Both the position numbers and the translations under genes were made by a program. DNA of 34,926 nucleotides from an uncultured Planctomycetaceae bacterium (GTDB taxonomy: Bacteria; Planctomycetota; Planctomycetia; Planctomycetales; Planctomycetaceae), in NCBI GenBank assembly GCA_913031625.1, contig CAJWGB010000032.1, positions 1 to 34,926 on the forward strand, in the 5' to 3' direction. The notes beneath the pieces are model-generated. The model made no database searches. It was not told the origin of the DNA and was given only the letters and a program-made list of their open reading frames with translations. Positions 26,701-34,870 of this stretch are shown here, piece by piece; within the stretch, counting starts at the first letter, position 1; each line of letters starts with the position of its first letter.

Positions 26701-27094
26701 CGTAAACCCCGCCATCTCCCGGCAGCACGCCGGTCGGCATCATCAGGCCTTCTGCAAATATTCGGACTGAGTCTGACGTCCCATCTCCGTCTTTGTCTTC
26801 AATGACGACGATGCGATCATTCTCCGGATCGCCGGGACGAATCTGCGGATACATGGTGGGACTCGATACCCAGAGGCGACCTTCCGGATCGAAAGCCATC
26901 TGTACGGGTTTACGTACCAGTGGGTCGGCGGCAAACAGATTGATCTCAAACCCGTCGGCCAGCCGAAACGATGCCTTTTCAATTGCCGGATCGGGAGACG
27001 GCACATCCTTCAGGTTTCGCTGTGCCGATACCGACTGCACAGCCAGCATCAGAGTGAATGCTGCTAACAGAGTCTTGTTCATGGTCTGATCCAT
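23702..27094 (-). CDS. PVC-type haem-binding CxxCH protein with dehydrogenase-like propeller and HEAT-like repeats
   Basis: A 1,130-residue exported protein. The start at 27094 has an AGGA at good spacing; the next ATG (27082) opens the signal peptide MNKTLLAAFTLMLAVQSVSA. Residues about 35-400 form the PVC 'membrane-bound dehydrogenase' propeller (FEINLFAADPLVRKPVQMAFDPEGRLWV, GPDGLMYFHQSY, DMMLGPDGAIYVADWYSPII). The middle (about 430-840) carries alpha-helical HEAT-like repeats (AAVRVLSQSL, VRLEAVRALAGL, AALAAIRSIGLLG). A cytochrome c-like domain has CLKCH (878-882) in LSCLKCHAIAGAGGRVAPDL, and a beta-rich C-terminal domain ends the protein. It probably carries one covalent haem and transfers electrons from an unknown periplasmic oxidation. 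It lies 25 bp after the LamG-VCBS-SGNH gene, so the two are almost surely one operon. Confidence 0.9.
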   Translation of the reverse strand: MDQTMNKTLLAAFTLMLAVQSVSAQRNLKDVPSPDPAIEKASFRLADGFEINLFAADPLVRKPVQMAFDPEGRLWVSSPTMYPQIRPGDPENDRIVVIEDKDGDGTSDSVRIFAEGLMMPTGVLPGDGGVYVAHGNEIIHLSDTNGDGRSDRRKVVLDGFGTEDTHHVIHSLRWGPDGLMYFHQSYYIASHIETQFGVRRMNGGGIWQFDTQTGRLEPYIHGLVNSWGHRFNRYGASFATDGAGGEGINYIFPGAMMLASPHSVRVLRGLNPGMPKNAGLEILSGRGIPDAWQGRMISADFRANRINSYEISEDGSGYASVKKEDLIQSTHVSFRPIDMMLGPDGAIYVADWYSPIIQHGEVDFKDERRDRVHGRIWRITAQGRPALPRPHTIKEPDDKKRLFGPLESDEQWSRERARRLIAEIQHGGSKMTGLLDRWVAEQETADDSLLLEYLWTYQTLRADRPALLRRLLKSADHNVRAAAVRVLSQSLSRMPDGMSLLSVLVADEHPRVRLEAVRALAGLRSTEAAVVALRALDLPTDRFLDFAIWRTTWELADVWLPALEAGETDFDGDVSHLTFALQAAADRTNLNSGDSSKSVASRLLELIFADTINRQQRNNSSRVVAALATPAELQRVLNHAVSVETKPTLRSMCVSLLLHAAESRRLRPDSIEGSLKTIAESRGGKLTEVVLLAGYWKDVSWDPLLAELARGEDEETALAAIRSIGLLGRDDDESLLSQLAAESLSPSRRMASVAALVGVDPDRAAESARTLFVELPTATDVTPVFGAFLDHSRGPQALTKLLKGTRIPPDFARLGIRAARSSAIDHSELIDAITASGDIQPRQWNLSESEYTQLVKDVSIHGDAVRGESVFRRRQLSCLKCHAIAGAGGRVAPDLVSVGASAPVDYLVDSLLDPNKKIKENYQSLVVATDEGKVHNGIRVSQSERELILRSAEDVEVSIPVDTIEFQKPGVSLMPAGLVDNLTRQELLDLVKFLSQLGRVGDFAVGPQRYVRRWQVSPSTGGVATQNRQPIYSRVDGVLPFADSGLSAGVLQFEVEVTTPGRIAFRLEIPGNAVVKVDGQPVEGQNNLSIDATRGRHTVQIVIRDSEAEVRVEMINIPGSPAQARLIGGK

Positions 27095-27119
27095 GAAGTT
27101 TTCCTTTTGAGTCCGGACG

Positions 27120-30100
27120 TTATTCTTCGTTTACACGGACGATTGCGAAATTCACTCGTTGCGGTCGTCGCAGTCCAGCGATCAGCCGTTCCTGCTCGAC
27201 GACCAGTGGAACAAACAACGGCACATCGCCGTGACTTGGCTGCTGCTCGGACTTGCGTTCTCCGGTGATGAACGCCGTGTTTCGGGGCCGCCACGAATGG
27301 AAGTACAGTCTGTTCTTTCGGTTGATCGTCTTGCGGAGACTGCTGCCGGCAAACAGGTCAGCATTCCTTGCCAGCAGGCGGATGCTGACTCCCTTCTTCA
27401 ATGCATCCTGACTTCCCAGCAGGCAGACAAACTCGCCTTCCGAGAGCAACATATAGTGTCCCCGTTCAAGACCAGTCACCTGAATTGAAACGGAGTCTCC
27501 GGCACACAGCCCGTAGTCTGTGGAAAGCTGAAACTCGACAGGAGTCACTTGAGCATCTGTCTCATGCCATAGGTAGTTGTGAATATCTGCTGAGGTTGCC
27601 TCTGCTCCTGCAGAGCTCATCTTAAGGGTCACTTTGCGAGGTCCGGCGTCAAGCTGAGTCGCAACAGTGTTCGCAAGTTCGACATATCCACTGTCAGTGA
27701 GCGCGGTCCCGAAACGGGAGAACAGATCATCATCCGATGTTGAAAGCTCAAGAAGACTGATGTATTTGCCCCCATGCCTGTCCGCAGACTGTTGAAGGAC
27801 GTGTGCGTATTGTCGAATGGCGTCGGCTCTTCCCCTGGCATTGTCTGGTGGCAAATGGGGAGACAACACCACGATTCGAGTTGTCAGATGTTTTAACTCA
27901 CCCAGCAGGCGATTGATACCTGTCTCGAATGCCGCGAGCCCATCCGGTCCCGCAAATGATTCGTTGAATCCGTAACCGACGATCAGAACACTCGGCTTTG
28001 CATCTCGCACCTGCCTGAGCAGATTCTGAAACCCCTGCTCGGCAGTGCCAAACACTGAGCCCGTTCGTCCTGGGGCGCGAGACTGACCGAAGACGGTGTC
28101 GCCAACCCAGCCGAGATTTCGAAACTGCAGGTTGAACTGCGGGAATGCGCACGTGAGCCGGGTTTCGAGCCGCCCGTATTTCTGGTCCCGCTCGATGAGC
28201 CCGTTCCCAATCATGACGACACGATCGCCGTTCTTAAAGAAGGAATCCTGTGCCGCCGGTGTCGGAGTTGATCCCTCGTTGAACAGAACGAATGTGCCTG
28301 ACTTCCCGGAAACCACAAGGTCCGCGAGTCCATCACCGTTCATGTCTCCGTCACGAATCTGCAGGCCGGTTCCTGCCTGTCCGGATGAGATCGTGTAACG
28401 GACGAAATTCTCACGTTGCGGGTACCATCGGTAACAGAACATTTCCGCAACGTCTGATGCACCAGGATCCCCTCCCGAATGTGCCCGGACGCGTTTACCG
28501 GTGACCAGTTCTTCCTGTCCATCGGCATCAACATCGACCCAGTGCAGCGCATGTGACTGGGAGAATGAATCGTCGATCAGGTGCTGTTTCCACTGGGTTT
28601 TGCCATCCTCGGCCGGTTCCAGCTGTTCCATCCAGTACAGTCCATAGTCGTGACCACGTCCCAATATCATGTCGTTGCGGCCATCCTTGTTGAGATCACG
28701 GACAAGGATCGGGCAACTTGACCCTGCATGATGCCAGTCGGCATGCCGCTTCCATGGCTGGCCGAATGGGTCGTTCGCCGGACGTTCATACCAGCCGGAT
28801 TCATAAATGATGTCTTCATGGCCGTCGCCATTGATGTCGCCGAAACCCATCCCATGGCCGTTATGATTCTTACCTGCCGGTTGAATCTCCAGCCTGTCGA
28901 GACTGATGATGTCTCCTTTGGGAACCAACTGCCAGCCGAGCATGGCGCGATTGGGATTCCAGCTGTTGACCACATATTCCGGCGTGCCGTCCCCATTCAG
29001 ATCGCGAAAGAATGTTAACTCGTTCTCCCCTTCTTCCGTGTCCAGCAGCAGGTGAGTCTTCCATTGCCGGCCGAATTTAAGCCCTTCGCGTCCCGGGTTC
29101 TCGAACCAGAAGACTTCTGACTCTTTGAAACTACCGGCAATCACGTCCGTCCAGCCGTCTCCATTAACATCCCATGCATGGTCACCGTTGTTGTTGGAGT
29201 AGTCTTTTCCGAATTCCCCGATCGCTCGCAGCGGGCGGGGGCGAAAGTCCGGTCCGGCAAACCAGTTTCGACCGGCAATCACGTCGAGCTGACCGTCTCG
29301 ATTGACGTCTGCAATGTCGCAACACTCGTTGGTATCAACTGCCAGCAGCGTCTTGCTGAACCTGATCGGCTCAACCTGAACAGACCAGTTCTGTGTTACC
29401 TGGTCCGTGCCGTTGTCAGCAGTCACGCTCACGTTGATTTGACGAGGCAGCGGAGAGGGGAGCATCCACTCAATGTGATATCGTTCCGGCCTCAACTGAG
29501 TCAGTTTTGCTCCGGCGGGCGATGTGACGCTGAGTTTGGGGAGCGGGAGCCCCCTGACCTCAAATTCCGCGGAATAGAGAAGCCTCTGCTCTGCAGGCCT
29601 GAAAGTCTCACGGAGCGGGGCCGCTGTAAAACGCAGCTTTCCCTGGTCTTCCTTCAAACCAAGGCGAGCGCTGTCGACAAGAAAGTTGTTCAGAATCTGA
29701 TGAGGTGTGAGCACTCCGTCGTGCACTCTGACAGTGGCGATCGCGAGTGATGCTCGGATGCTGCCAAATTCAGGCTGGTCGTCTGCTCGGATTCCGGTTC
29801 CGATCACGATGTGACTGTCCGGATGTGTGTTGAGATCCCGGGGCTGCAGTTTTTCCATTGCAATCTGTTTGCCGTCGCAGTACACGCGATTGGTTGTGCC
29901 GTCACAGGTGTGAACAAGATGGTGCCATTGCCCCGCTTCGGGAACCTGTCCCCACCCAAGATCGGCACCTCCCCAGTGTGTGATGGCGCCGTGGCCTGGC
30001 GCTGTTCCGTAGTTAAAGTTGTATGCGGTTCCCGGAGGACCACCACGGCGCGCCATGGCCACCATGGGCTCTTCAAATGCAATCTCAGGATTTAGAACCC

Positions 30101-30413
30101 AGACTTCGACAGAGCGGGTGGGTGCCTTGCCGGTGACTCCGGCCGGAGCTCCCTTGTGGCAGCGGAATGCATCATTGCTCTCACCGGCGTTCAGCATGAT
30201 GGCTGATACACCCTGAAGCTGAACCGTCTTCGGATTCCCGATACGTTGAAAGTCCCCAGCGTCTGCTGAGTTCTTCCACACTTCTGATCCCGCTGAAGGG
30301 TGACCGGCATCCAGGTCCACAAAGAGTCGACCAGCGACCTGAATGTCGGCCGCAGGCGACACGGCACACAGAAGCAGGGCTGAAACGGAGAATTGGCGAG
30401 TGATTGCAGACAT
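27120..30413 (-). CDS. LamG - FG-GAP/VCBS - SGNH-like multidomain exported protein
   Basis: A 1,097-residue protein with a signal peptide (MSAITRQFSVSALLLCAVSPAA). Residues about 25-255 resemble a LamG/concanavalin-like lectin domain (GQWHHLVHTCDGTTNRVYCDGKQI). Residues about 345-720 are FG-GAP/VCBS repeats (DVNRDGQLDVIAG, DVNGDGWTDVIAG, DLNGDGTPEYVV, DINGDGHEDIIY, DLNKDGRNDMILG, DVDADGQEELVTG, DMNGDGLADLVV). Residues about 725-920 have the SGNH/GDSL hydrolase layout (GDRVVMIGNGLIERDQ, LGWVGDTV, VGYGFNESFAG). The GDS serine position is G738 (GNG), and the expected C-terminal DxxH histidine is replaced by A904 (GTALTDSGY), so hydrolase activity is doubtful. A C-terminal beta-rich region follows. 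Likely a secreted carbohydrate-binding protein partnering the haem protein encoded 25 bp downstream. Confidence 0.85.
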   Translation of the reverse strand: MSAITRQFSVSALLLCAVSPAADIQVAGRLFVDLDAGHPSAGSEVWKNSADAGDFQRIGNPKTVQLQGVSAIMLNAGESNDAFRCHKGAPAGVTGKAPTRSVEVWVLNPEIAFEEPMVAMARRGGPPGTAYNFNYGTAPGHGAITHWGGADLGWGQVPEAGQWHHLVHTCDGTTNRVYCDGKQIAMEKLQPRDLNTHPDSHIVIGTGIRADDQPEFGSIRASLAIATVRVHDGVLTPHQILNNFLVDSARLGLKEDQGKLRFTAAPLRETFRPAEQRLLYSAEFEVRGLPLPKLSVTSPAGAKLTQLRPERYHIEWMLPSPLPRQINVSVTADNGTDQVTQNWSVQVEPIRFSKTLLAVDTNECCDIADVNRDGQLDVIAGRNWFAGPDFRPRPLRAIGEFGKDYSNNNGDHAWDVNGDGWTDVIAGSFKESEVFWFENPGREGLKFGRQWKTHLLLDTEEGENELTFFRDLNGDGTPEYVVNSWNPNRAMLGWQLVPKGDIISLDRLEIQPAGKNHNGHGMGFGDINGDGHEDIIYESGWYERPANDPFGQPWKRHADWHHAGSSCPILVRDLNKDGRNDMILGRGHDYGLYWMEQLEPAEDGKTQWKQHLIDDSFSQSHALHWVDVDADGQEELVTGKRVRAHSGGDPGASDVAEMFCYRWYPQRENFVRYTISSGQAGTGLQIRDGDMNGDGLADLVVSGKSGTFVLFNEGSTPTPAAQDSFFKNGDRVVMIGNGLIERDQKYGRLETRLTCAFPQFNLQFRNLGWVGDTVFGQSRAPGRTGSVFGTAEQGFQNLLRQVRDAKPSVLIVGYGFNESFAGPDGLAAFETGINRLLGELKHLTTRIVVLSPHLPPDNARGRADAIRQYAHVLQQSADRHGGKYISLLELSTSDDDLFSRFGTALTDSGYVELANTVATQLDAGPRKVTLKMSSAGAEATSADIHNYLWHETDAQVTPVEFQLSTDYGLCAGDSVSIQVTGLERGHYMLLSEGEFVCLLGSQDALKKGVSIRLLARNADLFAGSSLRKTINRKNRLYFHSWRPRNTAFITGERKSEQQPSHGDVPLFVPLVVEQERLIAGLRRPQRVNFAIVRVNEE

Positions 30414-30645
30414 GGTTCAATTCCATCGTGGCCGGTTGGCTGATCACATCTGATGATATCGGCTGCGACCAACGTCGCCAGTCCACAGATGGGCACTCAG
30501 GGTTGCGGCAAAATGGTTTGATGCAATCAGGGGTCTTCCCGGAAGGACATTCGATGATCAGTGCCAATCCACACAGACCGACAGACACACTTCGCTGTTG
30601 CCTGGGTTAAGATCTCAAACTCTTCATCCAGAATATGGATTTCCT
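30414..30645. promoter_or_regulatory. Divergent promoter region
   Basis: This 232-bp stretch separates the starts of the minus-strand LamG-VCBS-SGNH/haem operon and the plus-strand PilT-like gene, so promoters for both must lie here. I could not assign a convincing -35/-10 pair or an operator palindrome by eye. Confidence 0.4.
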
Positions 30646-31725
30646 ATGTCCCCGCTGTCCTCCAATCCGGTTACCGAATGGCTTCATGAAGCCGTGACGT
30701 CTGAAGCCTCAGATCTACACCTTGTCCCCGGTCATCGGCCATCGATCCGACGGCACGGAGCGTTAAAGGCCATTGGAGACGAAGTACTGGTTGCGGCCCA
30801 CCTGGAGGAGTGGCTTCTGGAATTGTGCGTTCCTCAGGACAGAGACACCTTTCTGCAGACGCAGAATGTCGACTATGCGTTGCGGCTTGATATCGGCGGA
30901 GTCGAGCAGAGGTTTCGGGCGAATTACTTTCGATCGGGACAGCAGACAGGAGCCTGCTTTCGAGTGATTCCGTCGGAGATTCCCGGTCTGGACTGGTCGG
31001 GCTTCCCATGGGAACTCGCAGATCGGATTGTGGACTTTCGCAATGGTCTGGTGCTGATCACGGGAGTGACAGGAGCCGGTAAGACAACGACTCTGGCAAT
31101 GTTAACCGAGATTCTGAATCAACGAGGCGGACTGCGAATTGTCACGATTGAAGAACCGATTGAATACACCTATCCGTCCTATCCCAATTCCATCGTGACA
31201 CAGCGGGAAGTCGGGCACGACGTCGCCTCGTTTGCCGAAGGGCTCAAGTATGGGCTGCGCCAGGACCCCGACGTTATTCTCGTGGGAGAGATTCGGGATC
31301 AGGAGACCGCTCGCCTCGCGCTGAGTGCCGCGGAGACCGGACACCTTGTTCTCTCGACACTGCATACTCGAGATGCAAAGGGTGCCATCAGTCGAATGGT
31401 GGATCTGTTTGCAGATCAGGCACAGTCCGACATTCGCTCGCAACTTAGCCTCAGCCTGCGCGCGGTTGTGAGTCAACACCTGATTCCGGGTGTGGACGCG
31501 GAAAGCAAACGGGAGCTTGCAATGGAGGTGCTTATCAACAACTCGCCCATTGCCAGTGGCATTCGTACCGGAAAGCTGGAGACGCTCGATAACTGTATTC
31601 AGACGGGGGCTGCCGACGGAATGAAGAGTCTTGATGATTCCATCAAAGAGCTGTTGCGGCAACGGAAGATCACGCATCGAACTGCTGAGCGGTACATCTC
31701 AACGCCGGAGGCATTGAATTGGTAG
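30646..31725 (+). CDS. pilT: PilT/PilU-like type IV pilus retraction ATPase
   Basis: A 359-residue hexameric secretion ATPase of the PilT/VirB11 superfamily. The ATG at 30646 is used; the frame is open upstream to a TTG at 30598. The N-terminal PAS-like domain opens VTEWLHEAVTSEASDLHLVPGHRPSIRRHG, the usual 'SDLHL' start. Walker A is GVTGAGKTTT (140-149), the Asp box is VTIEEPIEYTY, Walker B is PDVILVGEIRDQETARLAL and the His box is TGHLVLSTLHT. In PilT the C-terminal AIRNLIRE motif is needed for retraction. Here the place reads SPIASGIRTGK (about 300-310), so the protein is PilT- or PilU-like with a changed motif. No other pilus gene is near. It is monocistronic and divergent from the operon at 27120-30413. 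Confidence 0.9.
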   Translation: MSPLSSNPVTEWLHEAVTSEASDLHLVPGHRPSIRRHGALKAIGDEVLVAAHLEEWLLELCVPQDRDTFLQTQNVDYALRLDIGGVEQRFRANYFRSGQQTGACFRVIPSEIPGLDWSGFPWELADRIVDFRNGLVLITGVTGAGKTTTLAMLTEILNQRGGLRIVTIEEPIEYTYPSYPNSIVTQREVGHDVASFAEGLKYGLRQDPDVILVGEIRDQETARLALSAAETGHLVLSTLHTRDAKGAISRMVDLFADQAQSDIRSQLSLSLRAVVSQHLIPGVDAESKRELAMEVLINNSPIASGIRTGKLETLDNCIQTGAADGMKSLDDSIKELLRQRKITHRTAERYISTPEALNW

Positions 31726-31909
31726 CGCGCCGTACGCCGAGGTGAGCCAACGAAAATGCCCGTCGCACTTGGGTTCGACACCGCTCAATAATGCCGGACC
31801 TCGCTTCGCTTGCTGCCGGCCTACTCCGTATGTGTGCTAGCTACGCACAAAAAAACGGTGACAGCCGTATGACTGTCACCGTTGATCTTCTGACCACTGA
31901 TCGTTGTTA
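31726..31909. other. Spacer between convergent pilT-like and Gly/Arg-rich genes
   Basis: The 184-bp spacer holds the intrinsic terminator of the minus-strand gene (31849-31883). Nothing else is identified. Confidence 0.5.
31849..31883 (-). terminator. Rho-independent terminator of the Gly/Arg/Ser-rich gene
   Basis: AACGGTGACAG (31854-31864) and CTGTCACCGTT (31873-31883) form a perfect 11-bp stem with an 8-nt loop. On the minus strand the stem is followed by seven Ts (complement of 31849-31855; the last two overlap the stem). It lies 27 bases past the stop at 31910, the best intrinsic terminator in the window. Confidence 0.9.
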
Positions 31910-33190
31910 TCAGCGACCTCGACCTCCGTGGCCTCCACGTCCGCCGCGTGATGGGCCGCCTGCTTTGTGACCACCTCGACCACCATGACCACGGCCTGCA
32001 CCGGGGCCACCATGACCGCGAGAGCTACCTCGAACTGGACCGCTAAATCCGCGTCCCTTGCCACCGCGTGATGATCGGCTGCGACCGGTGAAGCCCCGCG
32101 AAGCCCCGCGAGATGGTCTACGGCTCATACCACGGCCAAATCTCGAACCAAATGAGCCTCGACCAATTGGAGGGCGGAATCCACCGCGACCGAATCGAGG
32201 GCCAAATGGTCCAGGTGGCCCAAAGGATGGTCCCCGACCTCGACCGTCATACGCACCCTTACCACGATCAGAGTCACCTTTTCCGCGAGCATCATGAGCT
32301 CCGCGTCCGTGATGACCATGTTCCCGGTCTCCACCGTGACGGTGGCCGGCTGAGCTGCCTCGTGAACGAGACTGCTCGGCACGCTTCTTCATGTATTCCT
32401 GAAATCGTTCACGCATTGCTTCGCGAGCCTTATCACTGTCGCGTGACGATTCACGGCCTGCTTCACTGCGGGAACGGCTCTGTTGAGATCGCTGCTGCAT
32501 GGATCGCTGCATTCGCTCCCGCATTTCCTTGATCTGTTCTTCTGACGGCCCTCGGCTGCCGGACCCGGATCGAGAACGGCTCTGTTGAGAACGCTGCTGC
32601 ATGGATCGCTGCATTCGCTCTCGCATTTCCTTGATCTGTTCTTCTGACGGCCCTCGTCCTTCGCCTCGTGAGGAACCTCGGCTCTCGCCACCACGTGCCC
32701 ATGGTGGGCCACCAGGTCCACGGCGTTCTTCACCATCATCATCTCGCGCTTCCGGTCGGCCTCGTTCGTCGCCACCTCGTGTGCTGCTGCTGCCGCGAGA
32801 CTGCATCATGCGCTGCAGAATCTCACGACGCTCTTCCGGAGAAGCCTTTTCAAGACGTTCACGCAAACCGGAAAAATCTTGTGATTCTTCTCGTGGTGGT
32901 CGACGCTCATCACGGTCACCATCCCGATCACTGTCGGGGCGTCGTTCGCCGCCAGCTTCACGCTGTCCAGGTCCGCCGGAACCGCCACGGCTGAATCCTC
33001 CGCGACCACCAAATCCGCCGCGGTTGAAACCGCCGCGCCCGCCGCCGGATCCGCCAGGACCTCCTCGGCCAGGGCCGTCATTCCGGTCTTCGCCACGTGG
33101 GCCGCCGGGCCCCTGAGCCTGCACTGCGTCTGCCAGTGGCAGCATCAACGCAGCGAGAGTCAGGAGTGAGTAACAAATTCGCACGTTCAT
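31910..33190 (-). CDS. Secreted low-complexity Gly/Arg/Ser-rich repeat protein
   Basis: A 426-residue protein with a signal peptide (MNVRICYSLLTLAALMLPLADAVQA) followed almost entirely by low-complexity sequence. There is an RGG-rich block (GGRGGFNRGGFGGRGGF), an acidic/basic block with one helical segment LRERLEKASPEERREILQRMM, two 34-residue tandem repeats (RGPSEEQIKEMRERMQRSMQQRSQQSRSRS), a related third helix EAMRERFQEYMKKRAEQSRSR, a His-rich patch (HRHGGDREHGHHGRG) and an RG/SRG-rich tail. It is strongly basic and probably disordered, with short helices. The family is not recognised. On the minus strand AAAGGAG abuts the ATG at 33190; the GTG at 33184 is better spaced and may be the true start. 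It has its own intrinsic terminator. Confidence 0.82.
   Translation of the reverse strand: MNVRICYSLLTLAALMLPLADAVQAQGPGGPRGEDRNDGPGRGGPGGSGGGRGGFNRGGFGGRGGFSRGGSGGPGQREAGGERRPDSDRDGDRDERRPPREESQDFSGLRERLEKASPEERREILQRMMQSRGSSSTRGGDERGRPEARDDDGEERRGPGGPPWARGGESRGSSRGEGRGPSEEQIKEMRERMQRSMQQRSQQSRSRSGSGSRGPSEEQIKEMRERMQRSMQQRSQQSRSRSEAGRESSRDSDKAREAMRERFQEYMKKRAEQSRSRGSSAGHRHGGDREHGHHGRGAHDARGKGDSDRGKGAYDGRGRGPSFGPPGPFGPRFGRGGFRPPIGRGSFGSRFGRGMSRRPSRGASRGFTGRSRSSRGGKGRGFSGPVRGSSRGHGGPGAGRGHGGRGGHKAGGPSRGGRGGHGGRGR
32472..32656 (-). repeat. 102-bp tandem duplication inside the Gly/Arg/Ser-rich gene
   Basis: Two near-identical copies of about 83 bp (32472-32554 and 32574-32656) repeat with a 102-bp period, which keeps the reading frame (34 codons). 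They encode the two SEEQIKEMRERMQRSMQQRS units. The few differences are mostly single bases, which suggests a recent duplication. Confidence 0.85.
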
Positions 33191-33475
33191 CTCCTTTTGG
33201 GAAAGTATCTGCAGGCACGAAATGCGTCAGCATGCACAGGTCTTGTGTGCTGAAAATTCACGTTGGCCCGCAAAGCAGTCTGGTGTATGTCCCGGCCGGA
33301 CATCTCATGTTTCCAGACACAGCGATCAAACTCACAGGACGCCTGATCGGTGTCGGTGTAATCAGCGTATTTCAATAATTCCTGTTATTCCGAGCGATTT
33401 GAAAGTGTTTGCGGGCGAAGTTCTGCGCGCCATTCGGCGGTTTAAGCCATCGTCCGAAGCCGGTAAACTGTTTGC
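33191..33475. promoter_or_regulatory. Divergent promoter region
   Basis: This 285-bp spacer separates the minus-strand Gly/Arg/Ser-rich gene and the plus-strand DUF1501 gene, so it should hold both promoters. I see no gene and no convincing promoter hexamers in it. Confidence 0.4.
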
Positions 33476-34870
33476 ATGTCTGCATTCTTCCCATGGTCAT
33501 CTCGCCGTCAGATGCTGGTCCGGTCCGGCACCGGATTCGGTATGCTCGGACTCGCAGGCTTGCTTGAATCTCAGGCAACTGGCGCGGACGTCAATCCACT
33601 GGCCCTGAAGCCATCCCACCATTCCGCCAGTGCCAAACGTGTTGTGCATCTGTTTATGAATGGGGGGCCGTCCCATGTGGATACGTTTGACCCGAAGCCG
33701 AAACTGGCCCAATACCATGGGCAGCCGATGCCACACGGCAACCTGCGGACGGAACGTCTGACAGGGGGCCTGATGAAGTCGCCTTTCCGCTTTCGCAACT
33801 ACGGCGAATCCGGTCTGCCTGTCAGCGATCTGTTCCGGCGGACAGCGGCTTACGCTGATGACATGGTTGTCATTCGGTCCATGTATGCGGAAGTTCCAAA
33901 TCACGAGCCGTCTTTGATGCTGATGAACTGCGGGGACGCTCGGCTTCCACGGCCCAGTTTTGGAGCATGGGTCACGTACGGACTTGGGACCGAGAATCAG
34001 AATCTCCCCGCCTTTATCGCGATGTGTCCAGGCGGATACCCAATCGTGTCCACCCGAAACTGGCGTTCTGCGTTTCTCCCGGGAACGTGTCAGGGCACAT
34101 ACATCGACACAAAAAACACGGATGTCACAAAACTCATTGAGAACATTCGTAACGGCCACCTCACCCTGAAGGAACAACGGCGACAACTGGACCTTGTCCG
34201 AAGACTCAACCAGAAGCATGCTTCCGGGCAATACGACCCCCAGCTGGATGCACGGATTGAATCCTTCGAACTGGCGTTTCGGATGCAGACAGAGGCAGCT
34301 GACGCGTTTGACCTCTCCAAAGAACCGAAGCACATTCAGGACGCCTATGGCTCCGGCACTCATGGACGCCAACTGCTGATGACACGCCGTCTGCTGGAAC
34401 GAGGTGTTCGGTTTATTCAGGTGTGGAGCGGAGCAGGGCAGCCATGGGACAACCACAGTAACCTCATTGCAACCCACACGAACCTTGCCGCAGAATGGGA
34501 CCAGCCCATCGCGGCATTCCTGAGTGACCTGAAACAACGTGGCATGCTGGACTCAACTCTCGTGCAGTGGGGCGGTGAATTCGGACGGACTCCGGTCGCT
34601 GAAAAGCCCGCTTTGAATGGCAGAGACCATAATCACTACGGCTTCACCTGCTGGCTGGCTGGTGGAGGCGTGCGTGGCGGACAGGCAATCGGCGCCACGG
34701 ACGAGTTTGGTTTCCGAGCCATCGAGCGGCGCATCTCGGTGCACGACCTCCACGCCACGATGCTGCACCTATTGGGGATGGACCACAAACGATTGACGTA
34801 CCGCTACGCGGGTCGAGATTTCCGTCTGACAGATGTGCACGGAAATGTTGTTGAAGAGGCCGTTGGTTAA
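33476..34870 (+). CDS. DUF1501 Tat-exported protein
   Basis: A 464-residue protein of the DUF1501 family, very abundant in planctomycetes and distantly related to sulfatases/alkaline phosphatases. It starts with a twin-arginine signal (SSRRQMLVRSGTGFGMLGLAGLL). Family patches are KRVVHLFMNGGPSHVDTFDPKP near residue 54, a MHGRQLLMTRRLLERGVRFIQV-like stretch (HGRQLLMTRRLLERGVRFIQVW), WDNHSNL, VQWGGEFGRTP, GRDHNHYGFTCWLAGGGVRGG and a C-terminal HDLHATMLHLLGMDH. The conserved His and Asp residues (D71, WDNH, GRDHNH, HDLHAT) suggest a metal site. Substrate and reaction are unknown. DUF1501 genes are often next to a DUF1549/DUF1553 cytochrome-type gene, but none is visible upstream; the downstream side lies beyond the window. 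Confidence 0.92.
   Translation: MSAFFPWSSRRQMLVRSGTGFGMLGLAGLLESQATGADVNPLALKPSHHSASAKRVVHLFMNGGPSHVDTFDPKPKLAQYHGQPMPHGNLRTERLTGGLMKSPFRFRNYGESGLPVSDLFRRTAAYADDMVVIRSMYAEVPNHEPSLMLMNCGDARLPRPSFGAWVTYGLGTENQNLPAFIAMCPGGYPIVSTRNWRSAFLPGTCQGTYIDTKNTDVTKLIENIRNGHLTLKEQRRQLDLVRRLNQKHASGQYDPQLDARIESFELAFRMQTEAADAFDLSKEPKHIQDAYGSGTHGRQLLMTRRLLERGVRFIQVWSGAGQPWDNHSNLIATHTNLAAEWDQPIAAFLSDLKQRGMLDSTLVQWGGEFGRTPVAEKPALNGRDHNHYGFTCWLAGGGVRGGQAIGATDEFGFRAIERRISVHDLHATMLHLLGMDHKRLTYRYAGRDFRLTDVHGNVVEEAVG

Noticed and set aside
32601-33116. 171-residue Pro/Arg/Ser-rich ORF antisense to the low-complexity gene
   Set aside because: It arises because the complement of GGN/CGN-rich codons is Pro/Arg/Ser-rich and lacks stops; the minus-strand gene has a signal peptide, ribosome-binding site and terminator.
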